Positions 53,697 through 61,819 of a stretch of 64,000 nucleotides of DNA are shown here, piece by piece. This DNA comes from Actinobacteria bacterium 69-20 (GTDB taxonomy: Bacteria; Actinomycetota; Actinomycetes; Mycobacteriales; Nakamurellaceae): assembly GCA_001897425.1 (NCBI GenBank), contig MKSW01000033.1, positions 416,717 through 480,716 on the forward strand. Reading direction: 5' to 3'. Numbering within the stretch: position 1 is the stretch's first letter; the number at the start of each line of letters is the position of its first letter. The notes beneath the pieces were generated by a model. The model did no database searches. It saw nothing but the letters and a program-made list of their open reading frames with translations, and had not been told where the DNA came from. The position numbers and the translations under genes were made by a program.

Positions 53697-55226
53697 CTAC
53701 GCGCCGTCGCTGCCGAGATTGTTCTTGCGCCGGTACGCCGCCCATGTCGTGGCCCACCGATTCGGATCGTCCAATGAGGAGCCGTCGATCTTGGCGACCA
53801 CCTGGTGATGCGGTGCCGTCCGCACCAATTCCGGATCACGTCGACCTTCGTCGAGAACATGTGCCAGTACGTCGATCCAGTAATCGAGCTCCTCCACCGA
53901 CCAGGCCTCACCCGCCTCGGGAGTGAACGGTTCCGGAATGATCCACGGCTCGTGGCTCATCCAGAATGCGTCGACGCCGAAGTCCGTCATCCTGTTCTGC
54001 ACATCGGCGGCGGTCAAGCCGGTTTCGGCGGTGTAGTCGCCGAGGCTGTATCGCGTCATCTCCATCCGGTGCTTCGTCATGCCCGGATAGGACTTGCTCA
54101 CGCCGGGGATCGCCATCAGGCGGGTCTCCATGTAGTTGTTGGCGAGCACCGAAATGTCCGCGGCTTCGCGCACGCCGTCGCTACCCATGGCGACGAGCCA
54201 CGCATACGCCTTCACGACTTCGGTGAGGTTGCCGAGGTATTCGCGCACCCGGCCCACGCCGCCCGGATTCTCTCGGCGGCGATAGACCCCGTCGTCGAGA
54301 TCGACCAGCGGTCCGGGCAGATGGGGCTCGAGTTCGGCACTGCACCCGTAGGCGCCGACCGCCGGACCGCCACCGCCCTTGGCCACGCCGAAAGTCTTGT
54401 GCAGCATGAACATGCAGGCGTCGAAACCGAGTTCGCGGGCGCGGATTCGCCCCATGACTCCGTTGAAGTTCGCGTGGTCGTAGAAGCACAGGCCGCCGAC
54501 CTCGTGGACCGCATCGACCCACTGCTTGATCTGCGGGTTGTACAGGCCCATGTCGTCGGGGTTGTTGATCATCAGGGCCGCGGTGCGCTCACTCACCACG
54601 CTGCGCAACGCGTCGAGCGAGGGCAGACCGTCATCACCGAGCGGCACGGTGATCACCTCGAACCCGGCGGCGGCGGCGGTCGCCGGGTTGCACGGGTGCG
54701 CCTGCGCGGAGGTGACGATTTCGCGGCGAGTGCCCAACTCTCCCCGGGCCGCAAAATAGGAACGGGTGACCATGGCGTGGGTGTGCGCCGCGGCGGCGCC
54801 CCCGCCGGGTTGGAAGATGAACCGGTCCATGCCGGACATCTCCCGCAGCATGAGGTCGAAGCGGTGCACGATCTCCAGCAGGCCTTGCACGGTCGCGTCG
54901 TCCTGGTGCGGGTGGATCTGCGCGAGGAAGTCCTGCCGCGCCAGCTGCTGGCTCACGCGCGGGTTGTACTTCATCGTGCAGGTGCCGAACAGGCTGATAC
55001 CGACCATCCCCATCACCTGCTGCGACAGGTGAAGGTAATGCCGCAGCACCTCGGGCTCGGACACTTCCGGCAGGTCGGGCGCGATACTGCGCCGCAACCC
55101 GTCCGGCACCAGATCACGTCCGGGATCGGCGATCGGTTCGGGCGGTACGAATCCGCGACGGCCCGGTCCGCCCATTTCCATGATGAGCGGCTCGCTCCAT
55201 CGGGCCGCGTGAAATTCCTTGATCAT
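53697..55226 (-). CDS. gcvPB: Glycine dehydrogenase (decarboxylating)-like subunit 2
   Basis: 509 residues matching GcvPB: MGMVGISLFGTCTMKYNPRV near 72-91, FQPGGGAAAAHTHAM near 138-152, and the PLP Lys277 in FMLHKTFG followed by GGGGPAVGAYG. Length is normal. ATG 55226 overlaps the GcvPA-like stop by ATGA. No GcvT or GcvH is in the operon or elsewhere in the window, so a classical glycine cleavage system is not formed here. A PLP-dependent decarboxylation of a different amino acid is possible. Confidence 0.9.
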   Translation of the reverse strand: MIKEFHAARWSEPLIMEMGGPGRRGFVPPEPIADPGRDLVPDGLRRSIAPDLPEVSEPEVLRHYLHLSQQVMGMVGISLFGTCTMKYNPRVSQQLARQDFLAQIHPHQDDATVQGLLEIVHRFDLMLREMSGMDRFIFQPGGGAAAAHTHAMVTRSYFAARGELGTRREIVTSAQAHPCNPATAAAAGFEVITVPLGDDGLPSLDALRSVVSERTAALMINNPDDMGLYNPQIKQWVDAVHEVGGLCFYDHANFNGVMGRIRARELGFDACMFMLHKTFGVAKGGGGPAVGAYGCSAELEPHLPGPLVDLDDGVYRRRENPGGVGRVREYLGNLTEVVKAYAWLVAMGSDGVREAADISVLANNYMETRLMAIPGVSKSYPGMTKHRMEMTRYSLGDYTAETGLTAADVQNRMTDFGVDAFWMSHEPWIIPEPFTPEAGEAWSVEELDYWIDVLAHVLDEGRRDPELVRTAPHHQVVAKIDGSSLDDPNRWATTWAAYRRKNNLGSDGA

Positions 55227-56611
55227 GCGAGCACCTCCGTCAACGCAGCAGCAAGGGTGTCGATATCCGCGGCCGCATGCATCTCGGTCACGCAATACAA
55301 GGCGGAGTTGCCTAGCTCGGGAAAGTCCGCGGTGAGGTCCTTCCCGCCGAAGATGTTCTTCGCGAGCAGTGCCGCGTTGATGTCCGCGACGCTGTATCCG
55401 TCATCGAAGCGAAGGACGAACTCTTTGAAGAACCCGTCGGGCCAGAGCACGGTCACCCCGGGAATCCGACTCAGTTTCTCAGCCGCATAATGACTGCCGG
55501 CCAGGATCGTGTCGCCCAGCTCCCGGAATCCGGCGGGGCCCAGCAGGGCCATGTACACCGCGTTCACCACCGTCCACAAATAAACGGAGTTGCCCGTCCA
55601 GTCGTTGCCCTGCTCACGGGAACCGTACGAGGATTGGTGGAATAACGTCATGCCGAAGGCGCGTTCGCCGGGCGTGAGGGTGTCGCAGATGCTCACCTGC
55701 AGCGTGGGGTACTGGCTCGCGTACCGTTCCTCGTCACGAGTGGCGATGAAGCCGCCGACGCCGCCGCCGGCATTCAAGTGGATGCCCAGCGGTTGGGTGG
55801 TGCCCACCACAATGTCGGCGCCGAGCCTCGCGGGCGGAACCAGGACGCCCAGACTGATCGGGTCGACGCCGACGACGGTTTCGGACCCGTTGGCCCGCGC
55901 CAGCCGGGCCAGCTCGGCGAGGCCGGTCTCGATCTGGCCGAGGTAGTTGGGCGTCTCCACGTACACCGCCGCCACATCGGGGCTCAACTGCTGCGAGATG
56001 GCATGGACGTCGGCGCGGCCGGTCGCGGGATCCACGGGTATGACGCTGACGGAGATGGCATCCTCGCCGTCCTCGCCGGCGCAGTAGGTGCGGATGACAC
56101 CAAGCCGCTCGGGATCTGCCGGACCGGCGACCAGGACGGTGCTGCGCCCCGTGATACGGGTGGCCATGCGAAGCCCGAATGCCGCCGCCGCTCCCCAGGA
56201 ATACACCGGAAGGCCGACGAACTCGAGATCGACCAGCGCACCGAGCTGGGACGCGAACTCGAACCAGGCCTGATTGCGGCCGTGGTCGGAGGACGGTGTT
56301 CCCCACACGGAGGTCAGGAACTCACTGCGCCCGGCAATTTCGTCGCATACCGCCGGTACGTAGTGCTGCCAGTAGCCCGCGCCGAGGAAATTGAGGTTCT
56401 CCGCGCAACTGCGATTCTTGCGCAGCAGGTCCGTCAGGTGTCGATGAACGGCGACCTCCGACCGAAGGCCGGGCGGAAGATTGATCGGCCGCTTCGCGTA
56501 ATGGTCGGGAGGAATCTGCTCGAACAGCTCCTCGATATCGACGATGCCGGTCGCCGCGATCATTGTCGCCTTGTCCTTCTCGGCCGAACTGGGCATGTAG
56601 GGATGCGCCAT
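55223..56611 (-). CDS. gcvPA: Glycine dehydrogenase (decarboxylating)-like subunit 1
   Basis: 462 residues of the GcvPA type: FLGAGYWQHYVPAVCDEIAGRSEFLTSVWGTPSSDHGRNQAWFEF near 80-124, VYVETPNYLGQIETGLAELA near 224-243, and GGVGGFIATRDEERYASQYP near 290-309. ATG 56611. It lies 35 bases after the AcoX-like gene. In standard two-subunit P-proteins this subunit pairs with GcvPB, as here. The conserved YTPYQ region of glycine enzymes is altered (SSDHGRNQ), consistent with a different substrate; this comparison is from memory. Confidence 0.85.
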   Translation of the reverse strand: MAHPYMPSSAEKDKATMIAATGIVDIEELFEQIPPDHYAKRPINLPPGLRSEVAVHRHLTDLLRKNRSCAENLNFLGAGYWQHYVPAVCDEIAGRSEFLTSVWGTPSSDHGRNQAWFEFASQLGALVDLEFVGLPVYSWGAAAAFGLRMATRITGRSTVLVAGPADPERLGVIRTYCAGEDGEDAISVSVIPVDPATGRADVHAISQQLSPDVAAVYVETPNYLGQIETGLAELARLARANGSETVVGVDPISLGVLVPPARLGADIVVGTTQPLGIHLNAGGGVGGFIATRDEERYASQYPTLQVSICDTLTPGERAFGMTLFHQSSYGSREQGNDWTGNSVYLWTVVNAVYMALLGPAGFRELGDTILAGSHYAAEKLSRIPGVTVLWPDGFFKEFVLRFDDGYSVADINAALLAKNIFGGKDLTADFPELGNSALYCVTEMHAAADIDTLAAALTEVLA

Positions 56612-56646
56612 CGGTATCAGACCTCCGTTTCCGTTTCGTCGAATGA

Positions 56647-57780
56647 TCACGCCACAACGCGCATGACGAGGCTGCGCCGCGGCCCGGTCCAAACCTTGCG
56701 AAAGCCGCACAGATCCTTCGCCAATTCCACGTCATCGACATCCACCTGGAGCACAGGAGGATCGAGTGCCGCCACCTTATCGGCAGATGCGATGATCTCG
56801 ATGTTGTCCGGTCCGATACGGCGCAGGACTGCCGGAGAAAGCTGCTGGTTGCCGCGGCCGAGGAGAAAGCCCTGGCCGCCGACCACCCCGAGGATCAGGG
56901 TGGACGGGCCGCCATCGGCCAAGAGCGCCAGCAGGGCGGCCTCGGACACATCGGCGGCGATGAGCGTGCCGTCGCGAACGACGTCGACCCCCAGCAGCGA
57001 CGACGGGACCCCTAGGGCAGCGCTGACATGCGCGACGCTGGTCCCTGGACCCAGGATGTACTGTCGGCCCGGCTGCATCCGTCCGGCGAGCCAGCGGCCG
57101 AGAGCAGCAACGTCCGAGCCGGATGACGCGCTGGACTTTCCGTGCTGAACGCCCTCGCCGAGATCCGGCACGAGCGCGGTGGCCATGCGCCCGACACCGT
57201 CCGACGTCGTATCGAGAACGTCGACGGGCCGTCTCCGTCCGGGTGACGAGAGGAAACGCGCGGTGACGTGCGCCGCGCTGCGCGGTCCTGTGGCGAACAC
57301 CCCGGAGTGCATCTTGACACCGCAGGGCACGCCGAGCATCGGAACCCGCCCCGCGAGTACCTCGGCGATATCGCGCGCGGTGCCGTCCCCGCCGCCGAAG
57401 AGGACCAGGTCGACTCCGGCCGCCACGAACTCGCGTGCCGTCTGCCGAGTGTCGTTCGCGGTCGTCGGCTGCCGCGGCTGGTGGACGACCGTCGCGTGCC
57501 AACCGGGCGGGACGAGGTCCGCGCCCATCGGCGCACCGGCGACCAGTACGGCCAGTTCCGGTTCCAGCACCGCCAACTCGTCCAGGGCGTGACGCATGCG
57601 TTCCGCCGCCACGGGCACGGCGCCGGCGGCGCGGGCGGCGGCCAGCGCGGCTCCGTCGGTACCGTGCAATGCCATCCGGCCACCCATCCCGGCAATCGGG
57701 TTCAGGACGATACCGATGCGCGCGCCACCTGCAACGCGCGCCCCGGGCCGCGACCCTTGTGCCGATGAGGACGTCGTCAC
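56647..57780 (-). CDS. AcoX-like / ATP-NAD kinase-family protein
   Basis: 377 residues. The NAD-kinase-type nucleotide motif is FGGGDGTARDIAEVL near 123-137, preceded by IGIVLNPIAGMGGRMALHGTDG at the N-terminus, the usual start of AcoX proteins. AcoX is encoded in acetoin operons; its exact reaction is uncertain, and phosphorylation or a cofactor-related role has been suggested. Here it lies between the aminotransferase and the GcvP-like genes, separated by 20 and 35 bases. No acetoin dehydrogenase genes are visible. Confidence 0.85.
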   Translation of the reverse strand: MTTSSSAQGSRPGARVAGGARIGIVLNPIAGMGGRMALHGTDGAALAAARAAGAVPVAAERMRHALDELAVLEPELAVLVAGAPMGADLVPPGWHATVVHQPRQPTTANDTRQTAREFVAAGVDLVLFGGGDGTARDIAEVLAGRVPMLGVPCGVKMHSGVFATGPRSAAHVTARFLSSPGRRRPVDVLDTTSDGVGRMATALVPDLGEGVQHGKSSASSGSDVAALGRWLAGRMQPGRQYILGPGTSVAHVSAALGVPSSLLGVDVVRDGTLIAADVSEAALLALLADGGPSTLILGVVGGQGFLLGRGNQQLSPAVLRRIGPDNIEIIASADKVAALDPPVLQVDVDDVELAKDLCGFRKVWTGPRRSLVMRVVA

Positions 57781-57800
57781 CGCCCGGACCTCAGCTGTCT

Positions 57801-59168
57801 TCAGGCAAACTCGAACCCTGCCGCGACATCATCGACGGCCTGCCGCACGGAATGCGCCATTCGGTCGATCTCTTCCTCGGTGACGACGAAGGGTGGCGAG
57901 AACGACACCGTGTCGGCGGACGGCAGCGCCCGCGTGATCACTCCGAGCTCGCGGCTCCGAGCGACGACAGCGCCCGAGAAACTCCCGATCGGATCGAACT
58001 GGGCGACCGGGCGTGCCGGAGGTGCGAACTCGACGGCGCCGAGCAGGCCGTATCCGCGGATCTCGGCGACGAGGGGATGCCCGTCGAATTCGGCGTGCAG
58101 CAGCGCATTTAGGTAATCACCGCGAGCCTTCGCCTGCTCCGTGAGGTGATCACGCTCGATGATGTCCAGGTTCGTCATGGCAGCGGCAGCGGCCAGCGGG
58201 TGCGCCGAATAGGTGTATCCGTGGCTGAAGACGCCGTATTTCTCCGACCCGGACGCGATGACGTCCCACACCGGCGCGGACACCAGGCACGCGGAGAGCG
58301 GGACGTAGGCGGACGTCACCCCCTTGGCGACCGTGATGAGATCGGGCTCGATGCCGAAAGCGTTCGACCCGAATGCATGCCCAGTGCGTCCGAAACCGCA
58401 CACCACCTCGTCCGCGATCATCAGCACGTCGTAGCGCCGCAATACCTCCTGAATGGCAGGAAAGTACGAGTCCGGCGGGACGATGACGCCGCCCGCGGCC
58501 TGAATCGGTTCGGCGATGAACGCCGCGACGGTGTCCGGCCCCTCGTCGAGGATGAGCTGTTCGAGTTCGGCTGCGAGGGTTGCGACGAATTCCGCATCGC
58601 TCTGACCGGGCTGCTTCTCCCACAGTGCATAGGGTGAGCGTGCGAAACGAATCATCGGCAGTGGCAGGTCGAACCCGGCGTGCATGCCCGGCAGGCCGCA
58701 CAGGCTCGCCGACATGATCGTCACACCGTGATAGCCGCGGCTCCGGGAGATGATCTTCTTCTTGTCCGGGCGGCCGAGAACATTGTTGTAGTACCAGACC
58801 AGCTTCACCTGGGTATCGTTCGCATCCGATCCCGAATTACCGAAAAATACCTTTGACATGTTCCCGGGCGCCATCGCGATCAAACGTTCGGCGAGCAGAG
58901 CAACCGGTTCGTTACCCATCGAGGAAAAGGTGTGGTAATACGCGAGTTTGGCAGCCTGACGCCCGATCGCGTCGGCCATTTCCTGATTCCCGTACCCGAT
59001 ATTGACGCACCACAGGCCGCCCAAGGCATCGAGATACTCGCGCCCGTGCGAATCGACGATGGTGGAGCCCTTGCCTTCGACGATCGTCAGCGGCCCGACC
59101 TGTTCGTGTCGCTTGGCGTCGGTGAAGGGGTGAAAGAAGTAGGCGCGGTCGATGTCTTCAATGGTCAT
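57801..59168 (-). CDS. Class III aminotransferase (omega-amino acid type)
   Basis: 455 residues, PLP-dependent fold type I. Asp253 ([13 protein letters not shown]) and Lys282 ([10 protein letters not shown]) are the cofactor residues; [21 protein letters not shown] near 107-127 is the family phosphate site. Closest in pattern to beta-alanine/omega-amino acid:pyruvate or taurine aminotransferases. ATG 59168 has GGGAGG just upstream; the frame to 59648 overlaps the divergent gene. It is the first gene of the six-gene operon and probably forms a semialdehyde for the divergent aldehyde dehydrogenase. Confidence 0.92.
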   Translation of the reverse strand: MTIEDIDRAYFFHPFTDAKRHEQVGPLTIVEGKGSTIVDSHGREYLDALGGLWCVNIGYGNQEMADAIGRQAAKLAYYHTFSSMGNEPVALLAERLIAMAPGNMSKVFFGNSGSDANDTQVKLVWYYNNVLGRPDKKKIISRSRGYHGVTIMSASLCGLPGMHAGFDLPLPMIRFARSPYALWEKQPGQSDAEFVATLAAELEQLILDEGPDTVAAFIAEPIQAAGGVIVPPDSYFPAIQEVLRRYDVLMIADEVVCGFGRTGHAFGSNAFGIEPDLITVAKGVTSAYVPLSACLVSAPVWDVIASGSEKYGVFSHGYTYSAHPLAAAAAMTNLDIIERDHLTEQAKARGDYLNALLHAEFDGHPLVAEIRGYGLLGAVEFAPPARPVAQFDPIGSFSGAVVARSRELGVITRALPSADTVSFSPPFVVTEEEIDRMAHSVRQAVDDVAAGFEFA

Positions 59169-59223
59169 GCATGCCTCCCGCTCGAGCACACTGTAGCAGC
59201 GTTGTGCCGCAGAGCGTACTCTT

Positions 59224-59242
59224 GACCGCGATACGTACACAA
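59224..59242. promoter_or_regulatory. GACCGCGATACGTACACAA site in a divergent promoter
   Basis: Lies in the 91-base gap between the aminotransferase operon and the aldehyde dehydrogenase gene. It matches 48881-48895 and 36168-36182 closely. TTGTG at about 59199 and CACAA at 59238 form widely spaced arms. Confidence 0.45.
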
Positions 59243-59259
59243 CGGGTGGAGGGCGAGGC

Positions 59260-60750
59260 ATGACGGACGTGCGCAACCGACTGGAACTCCACGACGGGAA
59301 CCTGCTGCGCGAGAGCCTCTTCATCGACGGCCATTTCAGGCCGGGCGGCGCCGAACCACTCACCGTTCGCGACCCGGCCACCGGCGGACAGATCGCGTGC
59401 GTGGCCGGTGCGAGCGCGGCGGACGTGACGGGAACGATCCGGTCCGCGGTGGCCGCCGCACCCGGCTGGGCGGCCCTGACGGCGCCCGAACGGGCGCGGA
59501 TCCTGCGGCGGTGGTACGACCTCATCGTCGAGCACGCGGACGATCTGGCCCGAATCCTGACGGCCGAGCAAGGCAAACCGCTCGCCGAGGCAAGGGGTGA
59601 GATCCTGTACGGCGCAGGCTTTGTCGAGTGGTATGCCGAGGAGGCCAAGCGGCTCTACGGCGACGTCATCCCCACCAACAACCCGCATCGGCGGCTGCTG
59701 ACCATTCGCCAGCCGGTGGGCGTGGCGGCGGCCATCACACCGTGGAACTTCCCCTCCGCCATGATCCTGCGCAAGGCTGCGCCGGCGCTGGCTGCCGGCT
59801 GCCCGATGATCGTCAAACCGGCCGAGGAAACGCCGCTCTCGGCCCTGGCACTGGCGGAGCTCGCGGGCCGCGCGGGCATTCCGGCCGGGGTGTTCTCCGT
59901 GGTCACCGGCGATCCGGTCGTCATCGGAGCCGTACTCACCGGCGATCCCGATGTGCGTGCGCTCAGCTTCACCGGCTCCACCGAGATCGGCAAGCTCCTC
60001 ATGGCGCAGTGCGCCGGCACGGTGAAGCGGGTCGCGCTGGAACTCGGCGGAAACGCGCCGTTCATCGTCTTCGACGATGCCGATGTCGACGAGGCGGTGG
60101 CGGGGGCCATGGCCAGCAAGTTCCGCAACGCCGGGCAGACCTGCGTATGCGCCAACCGCGTGCTGGCGCAGGCGGGGATCCACGACGCGTTCGTCGAGAA
60201 GTTCCGGGCCGCCATCGACGCCCTGGTCGTCGGAAACGGGTTCGACGAGGGCTCGGAGCAAGGGCCCCTCATCACGGAAGCCGCGGTGCGAAAGGTGAAG
60301 GACCACATCGCCGATGCCGTCGACTCTGGTGCCACCCTCGTCACCGGCGGCGCACCGCACCCGTTGGGCGGCACGTTCTTCACCCCCACCCTGCTCACCG
60401 GGGTCACCGAGGCCATGACGATCTCGCACGAGGAGACCTTCGGCCCGGTCGCTCCCGTCATCCGGTTCGACACCGAGGAGGAGGCGATCCGCATCGCCAA
60501 CGACACACCGTTCGGCCTGGCCGCCTACTTCTATACCTCGGACCTCGGCCGTATGTGGCGGGTGTCCGAGCAGCTGGAGTTCGGTGTGGTCGGTGTCAAC
60601 ACCGGATTGATCTCCTACGAGGGCGCACCGTTCGGCGGCGTCAAGCAATCCGGCCTCGGCCGGGAGGGCTCGCGCCACGGCATCGACGAGTTCACCGAGT
60701 TCAAGTACCTCTGCATCGACGGCCTCAGCCGACCCGCGGCAACCCGCTGA
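59260..60750 (+). CDS. NAD(P)-dependent semialdehyde dehydrogenase
   Basis: 496 residues of the aldehyde dehydrogenase family: PWNFP at 161-165 with Asn163, Glu261 in [10 protein letters not shown], catalytic Cys295 in [10 protein letters not shown]. The overall pattern is that of succinate-semialdehyde/alpha-ketoglutarate-semialdehyde dehydrogenases (GabD type). In hydroxyproline catabolism this enzyme makes 2-oxoglutarate; with the divergent aminotransferase it could oxidise an omega-semialdehyde instead. ATG 59260 follows ggagggcgagg. Confidence 0.93.
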   Translation: MTDVRNRLELHDGNLLRESLFIDGHFRPGGAEPLTVRDPATGGQIACVAGASAADVTGTIRSAVAAAPGWAALTAPERARILRRWYDLIVEHADDLARILTAEQGKPLAEARGEILYGAGFVEWYAEEAKRLYGDVIPTNNPHRRLLTIRQPVGVAAAITPWNFPSAMILRKAAPALAAGCPMIVKPAEETPLSALALAELAGRAGIPAGVFSVVTGDPVVIGAVLTGDPDVRALSFTGSTEIGKLLMAQCAGTVKRVALELGGNAPFIVFDDADVDEAVAGAMASKFRNAGQTCVCANRVLAQAGIHDAFVEKFRAAIDALVVGNGFDEGSEQGPLITEAAVRKVKDHIADAVDSGATLVTGGAPHPLGGTFFTPTLLTGVTEAMTISHEETFGPVAPVIRFDTEEEAIRIANDTPFGLAAYFYTSDLGRMWRVSEQLEFGVVGVNTGLISYEGAPFGGVKQSGLGREGSRHGIDEFTEFKYLCIDGLSRPAATR

Positions 60751-60790
60751 CCGTCGCGGACTTCCGACGCCGACCACGAGCGGAGGCCTC

Positions 60791-61819
60791 ATGCGTTGGA
60801 CCACGATGCTGCACGTGGTGGGGACACACTCCGGCGGCGAATACGCCACCGTCGTCACCGGCGGTATGCCGCCCATCCCGGGCGAGACCATGCTGCAGAA
60901 GCGGGACTTCCTTCGCGATCACGCCGACCACTTCCGGCGTCGGCTGCTGTTCGAGCCCTACGGCGGTGTTCTGCACGCGGCGGACATTCTCTTCGAGAGC
61001 CGCAACCCCGAGGCGCAGCTCGGCTACGTGATCCTGGAATCCACCGAATACGCCCTGATGTCCGGCAGTAACACCATCAGCACCGCCACCGTCATCCTGG
61101 AGACGGGCATCCTGCCCATGACGGAACCGCAGACCCGACTCGTGCTGGAATCACCGGCCGGCCTCATCGAGCTGCTGTGCGACTGCCACAACGGGAAGGT
61201 CACCGCTGTCACCTTCCGGAACCAACCGGCTTTCGCCTACCGCACCGAGGTGCCGATCGAGGTCCCCGGAATCGGCTCGCTGACGGTCGACGTCGCATGG
61301 GGCGGCATGGCGTACGTGCTGGCCCGAGCGGACGACCTGGGGTTCGACCTGCGCGCCGACGAGGCCCGGGAGCTGTCGATCGTCGGCGAGAAGATCAAGG
61401 AGGCCGCTGCCGAGCAGATCCAGGTCCGGCACCCGCTGGGTGACGACTTCCCGGGCATCACGCAGACCGAGATCGTCGGTCCGTTGGAACGTCGCGACGG
61501 CGTCCTGCACTCCCGCAACGCCGTCGTGGTCCGCCCCGGTCGGCTCGATCGATCTGCATGCGGCACCGGCCTGTCCGCCCGGCTTGCCGTGCTCCATGCC
61601 ACCGGCCGAATCGCCGTCGGCGAACGGCTGGTCCACGAATCCGTGCTGGGCTCGCAATACACCGGCTGGATCGCGGAACCCACGTCCGTGAACGGCGTTC
61701 CCGCCGTCATCCCGGTGATTTCGGGTCAGGCGTGGATCACCGACATCGGATATCTCGGGCTCGATCCCTCCGATCCGTTTCCCGCCGGCTACACGCTGCC
61801 GGACACCTGGGGCGTGTAG
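60791..61819 (+). CDS. Proline racemase-family enzyme (Ser/Cys type)
   Basis: 342 residues. The two active-site positions are Ser91 in ALMSGSNTI and Cys257 in ACGTG. Proline racemase and 4-hydroxyproline epimerase normally have Cys at both, and trans-3-hydroxyproline dehydratase has Thr at the second; a Ser/Cys pair is a known minority type with epimerase activity reported, from memory. It most likely epimerises or dehydrates a hydroxyproline. ATG 60791, 40 bases after the aldehyde dehydrogenase stop, indicates an operon. Its 3' end overlaps the GT87 gene by 31 bases. Confidence 0.9.
   Translation: MRWTTMLHVVGTHSGGEYATVVTGGMPPIPGETMLQKRDFLRDHADHFRRRLLFEPYGGVLHAADILFESRNPEAQLGYVILESTEYALMSGSNTISTATVILETGILPMTEPQTRLVLESPAGLIELLCDCHNGKVTAVTFRNQPAFAYRTEVPIEVPGIGSLTVDVAWGGMAYVLARADDLGFDLRADEARELSIVGEKIKEAAAEQIQVRHPLGDDFPGITQTEIVGPLERRDGVLHSRNAVVVRPGRLDRSACGTGLSARLAVLHATGRIAVGERLVHESVLGSQYTGWIAEPTSVNGVPAVIPVISGQAWITDIGYLGLDPSDPFPAGYTLPDTWGV

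Noticed and set aside
53805..55490. A 561-codon plus-strand frame opposite the GcvPB-like gene
   Set aside because: No recognisable domain, and low-complexity His/Val/Glu-rich sequence; the minus-strand frame has PLP-enzyme motifs.
52318..59168. The GcvPA/GcvPB-like genes as a complete glycine cleavage system
   Set aside because: No GcvT aminomethyltransferase, GcvH lipoyl carrier or lipoamide dehydrogenase is present; lplA at 25394 is far away and not linked.
59158..60891. A 577-codon minus-strand frame opposite the aldehyde dehydrogenase
   Set aside because: No family and Arg/Asp/Gly-rich; the plus strand encodes an intact aldehyde dehydrogenase.
28358..61819. The catabolic region as an integrative element or prophage
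   Set aside because: No integrase, transposase, relaxase, phage structural gene, tRNA border or direct repeat was seen at either end, so only insertion or rearrangement in general can be claimed.
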